Source of the DNA: Antrodiella citrinella
Taxonomy: Eukaryota > Basidiomycota > Agaricomycetes > Polyporales > Steccherinaceae
Direction of reading: 5' to 3'
DNA length: 64,000 bases
NCBI GenBank assembly: GCA_004802725.1
Contig: SGPM01000056.1
Span: 1-64,000, forward strand
In this document: in pieces, positions 33,814 to 45,274 of the stretch
How positions within the stretch are numbered: the stretch's first letter is position 1
How the letters are laid out: every line of letters starts with the position of its first letter
Notes under the pieces: model-generated
Told to the model about the DNA's origin: nothing
Seen by the model: the letters and a program-made list of their open reading frames with translations, nothing else
The model's database searches: none
Position numbers and translations under genes: made by a program

Positions 33814-35553
33814 TCATCTTCGCCGACTAGTAGAAGGACCTGGACTCGGGGAACCACTTGTGGATCGTGAACCCAGCCGATCGTACGGGGTGTCCTTGCC
33901 TGGAACGATGTTCGGATTCTCCTCATTTGTGCGATGGGTGCGAATATGATGATCGTGGTAACGTCGGTTTTCTACCATATAAAGAATCAATGTGTTATTT
34001 TCCTCCTTCAATACGGCTGTCATATGATCGTCGTCGTCTTGTGCGTTCCTGTGAGGAGCACACCTGAATAAACCCAATTAACACACGGTCGACTGTGCAG
34101 TGTACGGTTGAAAATACTAACGTGACTCGGACGTGATAAGTTTGCGGATAGTCGAATTTGCAATGCTCTAGTACCTTACGGTCGAGCCATGCGAGTATGC
34201 CTGCCCGGTCTGTGTTAGCGACGTTGCCAAACCTCTCCTTCAGGAGGATTTTGTTCTGAAATTTTCCACCCGCAAGAGAAACGTCCAACCAGTCGAGCGT
34301 GTACTTCGTGTACTCAATGTATCTGAGAACAGTCCAGGTTCGGTATCAGTCTAGAGCAGTAGAAGAAGAAAGATGCATCGTACGTGTCCATACGCGAGTA
34401 TTCCTCGTAGTCGCTGCTATGCGAACACACCCTGTCGGAGAACGAGAATGTATCAGTGATTGAGGACAAGATGAGCTGACAAATATCACATACGATCCTG
34501 GGAGTAGTGTAGGGTCACGTGGAGGACTGTTTCCGTATCGAGACATTCTCTGAGGAAACGAAGTGATTCTGGGATCCCTTGGCGGAACTTGGAGATGTGA
34601 GGGTGTTTGTACGTCAAATAAACGCGATGATTGGCCAGCTGCAGGTAGCAGCCCGCGTTGATACCCGTACGGGTCACCTCCAGCTGGATTCTGAGGTGTG
34701 TTCTCAACGACTTGAGGACCATAGTATTGACCTGGAGGCAGAAACCTCTGATCGGACGGATACGGATGCTGGCCTTGGGTGTTCTGAGGCGGTGGAAAGC
34801 CTGGATAGAGCGACTGCTGGCTCATCTCAGGTACTTGGTGACGCCTCTGGTGCTCCTGGAGGTGCGTTGATCCTGCCGGGCTGTAATGACCTAGAGGTCC
34901 GTAGGTGTTCCCCGAGAATCCACTAGACGTTGAACGCAACATTCCACCGCCAGCAGGAGGATGCGCATAGCCAGCTGGGTGTCCATCAGACGTTGAACGC
35001 GACATCCCGACGGGCGCCGGCTGGAACCCTGCGTGTTGTGTATGGGGATACCCTCCGCCTGGTGGAGGCCCAGGCTGGTAAGGATTCATCTGTGGAAATA
35101 GAGGAGCGGGACCCAGGTAGTAATCATGACTTCCAGTAATATGCGAAGTGTCAGTGAGATCGGCATATATGAAGTCCATCTATCGAGCTTACGATTGCGG
35201 ATTTCCCATTTGCATACCGTGTCTATAACTGTCGGAACCGAGGGGGTATTGACCATACCTATACGATGCGATGAGCACGGAGCTCATAGTTTAGAGTTGG
35301 GAGCTTACTGTAGAACAGGGTTTCGTTGTGTCTGAGCTTGCTGTTGCTGAGCATCCCCCCTGCATGTCGCTTGCTGTGGAACACTTCAGAACGTGGCGTA
35401 TCAGTGGACAGCAGAAATGACGATCCTTGAACGACAACTCACTAGGGTGGCCCCTGTTGTCTATATGATGGGTTATTTCCTCTGATAAGGTGGGTCAGCA
35501 CGCTGAAGACTGCAGTCCACGATGAGAGCAACTTACCCCGATGGCGAGGCCAT
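33814..35553 (-). CDS. Unknown protein: Pro/Gly/Gln-rich N-terminus plus a compact C-terminal domain
   Basis: Exons read on the minus strand give a low-complexity half (YGQYPLGSDSYRHGMQ, YQPGPPPGGGYPHTQ, GMSRSTSDGHPAGYAHP, HPYPSDQRFLPPGQYYG) of prion-like composition. A compositionally normal part follows: YIEYTKYTLDWLDVSLAGGK, ILLKERFGNVANTDRAGILA, WLDRKVLEHCKFDYPQTYHV and VTCAPHRNAQDDDDH. It ends in a Ser/Pro/Arg-rich tail with stop at 33814. Splice joins in the C-terminal half are phase-consistent. The 5' end is unclear: an ATG at 35551-35553 opens MASPSGGNN, but the next join is unresolved. No family was recognised. The tyrosine/proline-rich half could support condensate-type self-association, but that is inference only. 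Confidence 0.5.
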
Positions 35554-36352
35554 ACAGTCAGTTTCCTATGTCAAGCAGTGCGGGTGGTACAATCGGGTAG
35601 AGCTGGGTCTGAGTTAACGCAGAAAATGTGGAAGAGGTTGTGAAGGGACCAGAGGATGTATATTGGGGCTTTTATGCGAAATCCTTGGTGTGGCGAGGAC
35701 TGCACTTGCAAGAATCATCTGCAGAGTGGTACATGGTGACTCGACGATGGTCCCATTAGCTGGATTCAAACTAGCCTACTGTATAAGGTGTATCTGCCTT
35801 GATGCGTCCTCGTGCACGGAGACCGTACCACGATCTGCTTCTGCTGAGCGTGTATCAGATTCTCGGAATCGGCGCGATGGCAGAAATTGCTCACAAAACT
35901 TGCAGGCGCAAAACAGTTGTTCATGCCGTCTGGGTGCGCCGAACCATTCGCAGAAGACGATGTCCTGGGCTGAGGAGGGCAATCTTGAGTCCTTTGGGGA
36001 TCGAACAGCTCGACTCGGACGTGCTCGCCTTAGCGGTTTATACTTGGTGACGAGGTCTTGCTGGGGTACCACTGATGCAAATGGAGGCTGACGCAGAACA
36101 TTAAAGTGAGAGACTATGGGACCACCCAAATACAATTTATTCTGTACTCACCTTGAGGTTTGCAAGCTGGAACTAGAGACATCTCCGTCTCTGTAGTGTG
36201 CGCGCGCATTTAGTGGTACTTGATGGTGATGGATACTCGGTATCTGCATAACGGGTGTTCGACAGCATGCGAGTCAAAATATATGGAAGATTCTCTCTTT
36301 GGCCAGGGGAATCGGATACTGTGCATGAGTGTTAGCCGATCGACCACGATAC

Positions 36353-36385
36353 TTGGTAGCTGTGTGACGATTGTAGGTCCGACAG
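36353..36385 (+). repeat. 33-bp dispersed repeat, copy 1
   Basis: It begins TTGGTAGCTGTGTGACGATT and ends GTCCGACAG. It matches 37560-37592 in the same orientation with three substitutions and no gaps. Confidence 0.7.
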
Positions 36386-37559
36386 TAGAACACAAATCAG
36401 AAAGAACAAAAGAATATAGAACATGAGGCGAGATCAAAAGGGTTCCTCGAAGGTAGGTACTATCTACACCCCGACTCGTCTGTATCACGGCCTGGTGTAA
36501 CTGTAAGCGGCCGCCAGTGTGAGGCCTGAGGCCTGAGCGCTGAGCATCACGGTGCACGAGCACCGGCACCGTCGTCGTGAAGTATTGAGACAGAAGTCAT
36601 AGAAGAGCCTGTTAGTACTGTGGATGCCATTAGACACGAAGTATGGTGCTGATGCATGCATACATACATGACAGAATTCCGCTTTGCGTATGCAGAGCAC
36701 GAACATGGCACAATCGCCAGAACTCCGCCATATCTCCTAAGACGCCCCATTGGACACATATCACTCACATGGTAATTCAGGCCATATGCTACCTTGATGC
36801 TACCTGGTGACAAAGGTCATGTTTGAGTTGTGAGCAGAGCATATGCGAGATTTGTGAACTGTGACCTCCTGGCATCCTTGTCAAACTTGAAATTTAAAAT
36901 CGCGAAATTTGAAATCGAGGAATCGATTTTGGGGATAAGATAAGATGACAAAAACGACACTGGCAAGCAACTGGCAAGCTTAACTACAGAAGATCGACGC
37001 GGCAGCTCATCGGATTATTAAGGTCAGCCACGCAGACTATGGCAAGCTCGCAACGTTCAAGAATCAACGACGCACTAAATGACAAATAAGTCGGGTAGCG
37101 CCGACAAGCGGCAATGCCCGCTACCTTGCAGTGTACGATCGACCAAGTAACATGCCATAGAATTTTGAAAGACAATGACACAAATAAAAGCAGTCGAAGG
37201 AGCATGGATACTGTGAATTGGGATGTGGTTGAACATTCCAACGGCCCATCCGCTGCCGGCCCTTCAGGCGGCAGCTCCTGGGCCCTTTCGAGGATAGGGC
37301 TGCAGCGGATGGACCGTTTCGAGAACGGAAAAGAGGAGAAGGAGGCGCATTTGTGCGGCTTCCCTGTAAAAGGGCAAAACATACAGAAACGGACGAATCA
37401 TACGTGAATTTGTGCCACTTGACGAGCCGATTACCTATAAGACACTACCTAAAGGTAGCGGGGATCTGACACCTGGACTGACACCGCAGCCGAGGATTGT
37501 CTATCCTCCGCACCAGCCACTTTGACCGCCTGCTCGACTATTTTCGTTATGATGGATCT

Positions 37560-37592
37560 TTGGTAGCTGTGTAACAATTGCAGGTCCGACAG
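37560..37592 (+). repeat. 33-bp dispersed repeat, copy 2
   Basis: It begins TTGGTAGCTGTGTAACAATT and ends GTCCGACAG. It is the partner of 36353-36385, 1.2 kb away, direct orientation. Confidence 0.7.
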
Positions 37593-37848
37593 AGCACGAA
37601 TATGTGGCAAGCGGAACATCGATAGCAGCTTCTGCCATTTCTGAATACTGGTGCCGTTTTCGCAGTCTGTAACACAATTTATAGGTCGACTGCCACAGTC
37701 AAGGAATTATCACAGCGTCCTAAAACCATTGTGACCATGTACCACTGGAAGATCTCAGGGTGGTAGTTAATTCGAAGTTGCCATAATAGACGGTCTTTCT
37801 ACCTTATACATATAGTGATCCAAACAGTCCGACATAATGAAGAAGTTC

Positions 37849-39505
37849 CTATGACACGACGTGATCGTCTTGAAGAATTTCGACGCCAGAAAACCAATTT
37901 CCATGACCCGACACAATCCTCTCAAAGATCCAAAAATTGGTCAAGAGTGTCTTTGCTGTTACACGCCTCAGCGGATCAAGGCGGAGACAAGTCCGAATGA
38001 AGTTGGATGCATGCAGTGCGTGCTCCGGTTCATCTGCCAGATGTTCTAGAAGCCTTTCCTCCAGCTGTATGCGAGGACGAAACAAATTTCGCCTCTGAAT
38101 AAGGTTACCTGAAGAAAATGCGTCAGTAAAGTTTAGGGAAACAACGCACAACGACGTATGAAGTGAGCAGGCGTACCTTCGTCATCGAAGAACTTGTGCC
38201 ATCCAATCGTCGTTGTTTTGAACGTAGGCGGAACATCTGTCGAAAAATTCTGGCCAGTGGCCTCCGTCATCTGCCACAGCAAGTCGTGTAGATCGTATCC
38301 TTCTCGAGTTTTGACTGGTTTGAACAGCGTTCGGCCAGTCAACATCTCGAACGTCTATATTACAGTGGTCAGCTATGAACGGACATCGGTAAGGGAGACT
38401 CACTAAGCACCCTACGGCCCATATATCCGCTTCCCATCCCGGCTCAGCTCCTAGTAGAAGTTCAGGACTCCTCGCCTCCAACCCGGGATACAACTGATGG
38501 GCGGGACGTGAACCGATTTTTTGTGCTACAGCAACGTTGCAGTCAGGCAGCTTGGTATGAAGCACGAAAACCGTTACACGCACCTCGCTCGAGTCCGATG
38601 AGAAAAAATCCGTCGCGTGCACTTATATCCTCAGCATCCGCCAGACTCAATTGATTGACAGACATGGTGGTCCATATGGGAAGTACCACCGACACCCCGT
38701 ACTCATTGAGCCTTATCGAGCGATTGGGATCAAGTGAGAGGCCTTCTGTGTCGCGTACGATTTCGTCGATATGTTCGGTCCTCAACGAGCCCAACCACGC
38801 GGTGTTGAACGCATTGATATCTGGAATGAATGAGATCAACTCAAGGTGATGTATCGAGCAAAAAGACACCTACTTCCGTGTATAATATTCGAGGCGTGTA
38901 GGATCTGCAAGCCTTCCAAAACGCTATTGATGAGGGCCTTAGTCGCGTCCAACGTGAGGACTTTACGAGAGCATTTGAGTCGGATCTCGTTTGCGCTGCT
39001 GTTCGTGCGATGCGTGACGAGGCAAAGATGATATCCTGTCCGGGATGTATGAAAGAAATGGTCAAGGAGCTCTGGAAGAGGATGCGGGAACCGTGGCAGA
39101 CTGGCCCACAATTCGAGTTCTTGAATGACACCGGCGAGACACCATTGAGTTGCACATGCGGAGAACACTTTGATGGAGCAGTAGAAAGGTCTGTCAATTC
39201 AGTTCGTATAAAAGTCAGCTTCAGGTGTCTAGCGCGGGTGCATAGGCAATTGTGGACCACGGATGTACTCACACACCCACTGGATGGCGTAACTCTGGAT
39301 GCGGGTAAAGATCAACGGCCAGCCATGTAGAGGAAGCGTGATCCCATCCCAATTTGAGTAGAATCTCATATTTCCCGCGAAGCAGCTCACGCCACACTGG
39401 CCAGAAGTATCCTCCGCCGTGCTCAGCGGACAGCAATAGGTCCTCCTCAGGGAAGTAATTGGGAGGAAATGTGGATGTTACGTAGGCATGGAATTCCGAG
39501 GACAT
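37849..39505 (-). CDS. Kinase-fold protein of SRPK-like type, predicted pseudokinase
   Basis: The order of segments follows a CMGC/SRPK-like kinase: KYEILLKLGWDHASSTWLAV (degenerate glycine loop), FYCSIKVFSA (the VAIK-type Lys is present), LPELLDHFFHTSRTGYHLCL, VLEGLQILHASNIIHGNIN, ARDGFFLIGLERAQ, YPGLEARSPELLLGAEPGWE then ADIWAVGCL, and EMLTGRTLFKP. The C-terminal lobe ends TCLRLDPLRRVTAKTLL. The catalytic loop reads HGNINAFN instead of HRDxKxxN, so the catalytic Asp and Lys are both Asn. The DFG position reads GLE, so the metal-binding Asp is absent. Phosphotransfer is therefore unlikely. The start at 39505 opens MSSEFHAYVTSTFPPNYFPE. It is a spliced gene with open reading throughout, so decay as a pseudogene is less likely than a maintained pseudokinase. 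Confidence 0.72.
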
Positions 39506-39791
39506 GAGTGTGAGATTCTGGATGCGCAGCGTACGACGGTGGTGGTCGCAGTTCAAATACTTGGACCATTATATGCAGCGCCTGTCAGAGGTATCTCTCA
39601 GTCTACCGCCTCCGGCGAACCCACATTCAGATTATCGAAGGACGTCACTCAGATCAGAAATTTTGCACACTTGAGCGTACAGCACTAAGACAGAGAGATC
39701 ATCATATGAATATTAAGTCCGAGTGTCATACGTTGGAAGAACGATCGCCAGTCTTTATTTGTAGTTTTTGAGCCTGATCTGTTTTTATAGG

Positions 39792-40186
39792 AACGTGACC
39801 TTTGCGACGCAACAGCTCGCAACGTCCTCCAGGACGTCTCCATCAAAATTCCACCGTCCTCAATTGTAGTCATCGTAGGGACCAACGGCAGTGGCAAATC
39901 GTCTCTTGTGAAGCTACTTGCCAACCTCCACCGCCCCAAGAGTGGTGAGATCCTCGTCGATTCCGAACCCATCGCCGCATATTCTGTCACGGACTTGCGC
40001 AAAGCGACGGCTCTTCTTGCTCAGGATCACTCCATATTCCCTCTGACCATTGCCGAGAACATAGGCTTGGGAGACCCAGACCATGTACGGGATCGCACAT
40101 GGGTGGAAGAGGCAGCCAGGCTGGGTGGTGCCACTGATAACACAGTGCCATTGTCTGGATTGGTCACCTTCTATAAGTACAAGTAG
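39792..40186 (+). pseudogene. ABC transporter nucleotide-binding domain fragment
   Basis: A single frame gives ARNVLQDVSIKIPPSSIVVI, VGTNGSGKSSLVKLLANLHR (Walker A GTNGSGKSS), PKSGEILVDSEPIAAYSVTD, and LAQDHSIFPLTIAENIGLGD with the Q-loop Gln, then VEEAARLGGATDN. It stops at 40184-40186 before the ABC signature and Walker B, so it is under half a domain. At the 5' end NVTFA is readable one frame away from ARNVLQ, which suggests a small deletion causing a frameshift. No membrane domain precedes it. This is a remnant of a larger ABC transporter gene wedged between the pseudokinase start and the twinfilin stop. Expression as a truncated protein is unlikely but not excluded. Confidence 0.65.
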
Positions 40187-40242
40187 ATTCACACTATTGT
40201 CCTTGTCTTCTCAATTTCGAGACCCCCCCGTCCCAGCGAAAT

Positions 40243-41580
40243 CTACCGCTTCCTTCCTGGGCCTTTCGGGCGAGCAAACGCTTTCTTATCGTCGTCCTTG
40301 GCTAAAGGTGTGGACGTGCCAGACGTCACAGGTGTATTGAGCCCCAATTCGAATTTGATGAATTCTTCATTCAACTCTGACGGATCCGAAGTCTCGATCT
40401 TGCGCTCGGCGAGGAACTGTGCAGCGTCACCAAGAACTACCTTGCCTGCACGGTAAGTAGCCAGGAATCCGGAGGAATACAGCATGCGGGACTTGACGGG
40501 AGAGGACATAGGGCAGGAGTAGATGAAGACTAGGGACCACGCGTCAGCGAAGGAGAGGACTAACAAGCTGCAGGGAGACATACCGATCTCCCGACGAGGT
40601 GGGGATGTGATGTTATGGGGCCATGCAAGGAACGCGAACGCTGAAGAAACATTAGAGAATTGCAACAACACCAGCCAATCAAACCGCTGACCTGGTGCGG
40701 AGGCAGGAAGAGAGCTCCCCAGTACTGCGGGAGAGCAGCCAGGAATGGCCGAATGAAGAGATATGTTCTCTTGTGGATCGATAGCCTAGAGATTGGGAGG
40801 CGAACGTCAATGTATGCGCTCAAGGTCATTGCCCGTCTCACTGACAAGAACAACCAGATGTGAGTCTTGGCCTTCTGCCAACTCCTTCAGCGCAATCTCG
40901 GCATCCTCGTTCCACTGGAATCCCATCGCTGAACTTCCCAGAGGGTTGCGTCGAGCTCTGCTGCCCTCATAATTGGCACCTCCAGCTTCGCGTTCTGCAG
41001 CTTTGATTGTGGCCATCTCCTTCTCCCAATCACTCATGGGTTTGGGTGCGTTCAAATGCGCAATATGCTTCTTATATGCGTCCGCGGTGACATCTGCCTT
41101 GCTTGTGGCAAAGAGGTTGTCCGTGAAATGCGTTGACCCGAGAGCCTTGGTCAAGTTGTTCCGAGTGGACGCGTACAACATCTACAAGGGTGTACAAGGA
41201 GATCAGTACAGCATAGTATATGCGTTGATGTACGCACCTTATCCCTGACTTTGGCAGAATCTGGGACATAGAATATGGCTAGCCAGGTTGAAGCCTCATC
41301 ATGCTTCGCGAGGATGTATGCAGGTTCATTGTCTTCCAGGACCTCGCCGAGCTTGTCGAAATCTTCCAGCAACGATCCTGCAATGGGCACAGAGTGATCC
41401 AATACAAGGGATTCTGATACATTATGGAAAGATGAGTGGGATGGTCAAGGGATGATTGAAGTGATCAGAGAGACCGTTGCGGATAGAGATCTTGAGGAAG
41501 CGGACTGTCCCCGAGTCCACCGCGTTGCCGAACGCGTTTGTGAGCTCTTCGGAGGTGTTGATGCCACTGGTCGCAGACAT
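40243..41580 (-). CDS. twf1: Twinfilin (two-ADF-H actin-binding protein)
   Basis: Twinfilin binds actin monomers and caps or depolymerises filament barbed ends in cortical actin. The start at 41580 gives MSATSGINTSEELTNAFGNA then RFLKISIRNESLVLD, the opening of the first ADF-H domain. WLAIFYVPDSAKVRDKMLYA, STRNNLTKALGSTHF and the linker KKHIAHLNAPKPMSDWEKEM follow. The second ADF-H domain includes YIFSYSCP-like VFIYSCPMSSPVKSRMLYSS and a C-terminal Lys/Arg-rich tail (KKAFARPKGPGRKR) as in known twinfilins. The stop is at 40243. It is about 330 residues with several short introns. It is divergent from the FYVE gene over 372 bp. Confidence 0.88.
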
Positions 41581-41952
41581 TCTACGAGAGTCGAGAGAAA
41601 ATAAGAGATGCTATTCGAACAATTTGTGGTGTGGTGAAGAGTCTTTATAGTAGCAGTTCAACGGAGGCAGAATGCCGCTAAGATCTGAATATTGAATTAC
41701 TGGCCCAGTTAGGTCCGAGTTAGATGTACATCTCTTCTCTTGACTTTCACGAGCGCAGCCTGGCGTCCTCCCTTTTCCCACTCGGTCAAGAGTATCCTGA
41801 CAGCGACGGTTGTTGGGATCAGTGTTGGACAGATAGTTGAGAAAAGGCGGTCCGTGAAGTACAGGTGCGCACGGATATCCTTGTACTTGTACTAACAGGC
41901 GGTGCTCATAAACCGGTCGCAGCCCTCCCTCTCCTCTTTCTCTCCCAGGACC
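41581..41952. promoter_or_regulatory. Divergent promoter between twinfilin and the FYVE gene
   Basis: The 372-bp interval must supply both promoters. It ends in a pyrimidine-rich stretch (CCTCCCTCTCCTCTTTCTCT) just upstream of the FYVE start, a common basidiomycete start-site context. No TATA box could be assigned with confidence. Confidence 0.45.
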
Positions 41953-44584
41953 ATGAGCTCTCCACCTCCGAATGTACCGTACCAGGCTTATAGAGTGAGT
42001 ATTGCATTGTATCTACGCCGCAGTAATAACAAATCTCGCCATTTCAGTCCAAACGTCATTCACGGAACGTATCGAACCCATACCTGACTCCCAACGTCTC
42101 GCCTCCCCCCGCGTCACGTCCACCAGTATCTCCGACCAATGGACTCCTTCAAGGCGACCCAGCCGCTCCGCAGCAAGACTTGCTCGACCCCGAGAAACAA
42201 ATAGTTGTGAATGGGTTCGCAAATCGCTTCAACGGTAGCCCGATAGCTGCGCCTGTGACGCAGCCACAGTACGAACACCTCCAGCCAATTTCGACCAATG
42301 TGATTACCGTACCGGTTGAACCGCGCTCCCCATCAAGTGGGTCACCGTCACCGTCACCGTCAATATTGGGCAAGGAAACCCCGCCATTGCGTCCGAGCGC
42401 TATCCCTACGTCCCCCGCGAGAGTGGAAACACCTTTGACGAATGGGCATGGCAAGGCGGCATCGTCGCCTGAACCTGTCGCTGGATCGTCGACAGCTTCT
42501 TCGCCTGGTCCAAGTCCCAAACCCACTACGACGAAGAGGGTTACCACTCTTCGGCATGTACCTGTGCGTACTAATCCCGCCCAGCGGTCCCTGGCTTCTT
42601 CCCCACTGCGGCCACAAGGCACACACGCACGCACGGCTTCTAATGTCTCCATGTCACCGCGACATCTGGACTCCTTCCAGTCACGACAAGTACCTACGAG
42701 TCGCGTTTCATCTGCTACATCTACACCTCTACTGCAGCCTGTCCCGAACGACAGAACACTGCCGTCCATACCGACACTGGATGTCCCCACCAGGTCCCCC
42801 TCCGCTCATTCAGCCGACTCTCCCCAAGCAACTTCGCGGTCATTTCTTCCCTCGCCTCGTTCAAATGTGACATCTCCAGTTCCTCTGCCACAGGCCGCTC
42901 CGGTGCCAAGTCACACTCCGTCAATTACGCCAACATCATCCGCACTGTCCGCTTCTTCGTCCTCTTCGTCGATACCAACAATCCGTCAAACACCCGTTCG
43001 TTCGTCGGCGCCGTATCGCCCTGGATTTCAGCCCAACGGTGTCTATCTAAACCGTACAGATGAATATCTCGAGCGACGCAAGAATGGACGGGATGAAAGT
43101 CGTGTTGAACGGACACGGCTTGAACGACGTCTGGAGAAGCTTATTAATTTGCATTTCCCTCATCCTAACGCAGTGAAGGAGAGGTCATTAGATCCCCGAT
43201 CGTCGACCCAGAATCGACGGCAGTCGTCATTCTTTGACTTATCGTTCAATGACTTGCGGACGAAGAGTGCCGGAGACTTGTGGAAAGAGGTGGTTGCACC
43301 ACAGCAAACGCCCGGAAGCAAAGCAGACATCCGCTGTGTGTTGTTTTGTCATATATATTTACATGCCACTGACCATTCTGCGACTAGCTGCTGAGCAAAC
43401 GATCACTCCTTGGCAGAACGACGCCGAAGTCTCTCAGTGCCCATTGTGCAGGTGAGTACCTTTTCTAATTCTCGTGCTCAGTCAATTTAATAGTCGTCTC
43501 AGTGCATCTTTTCATCCGCTTACCAACCGAAAGCACCACTGTCGATTATGCGGTCGAATTATGTGCTCTCTACCTGTCAAGTACCCACAACGTCCCCAAC
43601 CTTGTTCACTACTCTTCGTTGCAGACCCTCTCACAGGCTCGGTAGAAGAGGTCGTGGAGGGTGTGGATTATGGCGTCCGTCGACGCACAAATAGTACGGT
43701 ACAGGGCAAAGGCAAGAGCAAACAGACCCCCGGCGACGAAGACAAGTTTCTGAAGGGTGTTCGTATATGTCGAGATTGTCGACCTGTATTGCTGTGCGTC
43801 ATTTGTGAGCTGTGAGGTTTCCCTTGCTGACGGTTGGTCCGGACGATACAGACGCAGGCAGTATATACAGGAAATACATAGGACACCACTGTTCTCCAAG
43901 CTATACGACGTGAGTTATCGTTCTCTGCTCTCATATCAATCATCTGACATATCCCTGCAGGCCTTCATTTCCCTGGAGAAAGAGATTGAGGATGCCCTTC
44001 CGCAGTTTCAAGAACTGCTGCTCAACCTCAGCAACGAGGAACGTCCAGCTCCAGAAGCCTCATCCGCCCGCAAACGACTATTGGACGCATTTGCCCAATA
44101 TGATGCGTTGGCAAAGCGAATACGACAACTACCGTGTCCAGGCGGACAAGGTGGCTCGCAGGACCGCGTACAGCAGGCCATTTTTACGCGTGCTAATCTG
44201 TTCTTGCAGAAAAACATGTTCCCTCTGCAGGTCTGTTTGATTTCTTGACTTTGGTGTGTTTGGACCCCACTCACCTTTTGTTGCTCATAGGCGTTACCAA
44301 CACCCAAAAAGGCTTCGAACAAGACTTCGACATCCTCCACGCCGGAGCCAAACAGTCACCTCGTCGATCCCGATTCGGAGATCGCACACGCGCTCCAACC
44401 TCTGCTCGAGCAAGAAGCCCTTCTGGAGTCGTTCGTAGAGGAAGCGAAAGCACACAGGAAGTTCGAAGATGCGAAGACATTGAAAGCCAATCTAGCTGAA
44501 ATACGCGTGGAGATTGACAGGATCATGGCCAACGCTGGACCTGCAGCCAGTGGCGGGAGGAGTAAAGGCGGTACAAGTTCATGA
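41953..44584 (+). CDS. PEP7: FYVE zinc-finger endosomal protein (Vac1/Pep7, rabenosyn-like)
   Basis: Vac1/Pep7 binds PtdIns3P and Rab5-type GTPases and promotes fusion of Golgi-derived vesicles with endosomes on the vacuolar pathway. The first ~330 residues are Ser/Pro-rich and disordered. A helical segment follows (ERRLEKLINLHFPH). The FYVE finger comes next: CPLCSASFHPLTNRKHHCRL, with CGRIMC, holds the RKHHCRLCG basic motif, and GVRICRDCRPVLL holds the last Cys pair. The C-terminal helices (ALPQFQELLLNLSNEERPAP, EAKAHRKFEDAKTLKANLAE then IRVEIDRI) match the Rab-binding region of rabenosyn-type proteins. The start is at 41953 (CACC-free context, MSSPPPNVPYQAY). The stop is TGA at 44582-44584. 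The finger is split by short introns. Confidence 0.85.
42342..42366. repeat. In-frame CACCGT tandem repeat
   Basis: Three CACCGT hexamers in a row encode Ser-Pro repeats in the disordered N-terminal region of the FYVE protein. Confidence 0.7.
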
Positions 44585-45274
44585 CGAGGGGTCACGAAGG
44601 CTCAGGTTGCACATCTAGCGTAGATGGGACTTTGGATATCTTCCTTTCATATTGCTGTACATTCGCTGTCTCTTTGCATACCCCTCGCTGAGCATCCTCA
44701 TCTACTCACCATATCCACATGCGTTCGGGACGACCAACTGTCCATCTCAGGATATATATCAAGACATGCATCTCTTGCCCTCGTGTGCTCGCGTATGCAC
44801 ATGTGCTCACTACGCCACAGCATGCAATGCCGTGCAAGAGTCAACGCATCTCCCGCTTACACTTCGACACACTGATGATAATGATATTGTTGCAAAAATG
44901 GGTGCAAATGACTACTGTATCAACAGTGGGTTTGAGAAAAGGATGAGGAGAAAGACAGATAGCGATGGTCCTGCGTGAATGCGTGGATGGAACGGACATA
45001 TGATCAGAGGATAAGAGGGGAAGATATGTATGGTGATGTATAGCACTATGTGTATGTGAATGAGTATATCGGAGAAACCCAATGCGATGACAATGTTGAT
45101 TAGTGAGACTAATGCGTGGACGGAGGAGGGTAATAGTTGATTATAACTTATATGATGCTAGCTGACTGAAGCCCAAGAGTGGATCAAAACAGGAAGAAAC
45201 CAATGAAAGTGACGACGAGGAGGCAATGGTGTTCCCCGACACCAACGCCCGAGACGAAAAGAAGTGCGGAGGAC
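44585..45274. other. Convergent intergenic region between the FYVE gene and SOG2
   Basis: These are the 3' flanks of two convergent genes. No gene is supported. The plus-strand frames at 44624-44978 are motif-free. Confidence 0.5.

Larger units (their letters stand above)
35554..37848. other. Long gene-poor interval
   Basis: These 2.3 kb show no frame with a domain on either strand. They contain two copies of a diverged 33-bp sequence (36353-36385 and 37560-37592). An AT-rich patch with repeated AAATTT/AAATCG words lies near 36885-36935. Open frames here are short and of random composition. Confidence 0.5.

Noticed and set aside
35663..36813. Several 70-140-codon frames in the gene-poor interval
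   Set aside because: They overlap one another on both strands, none carries a domain, and no consistent splice chain could be built.
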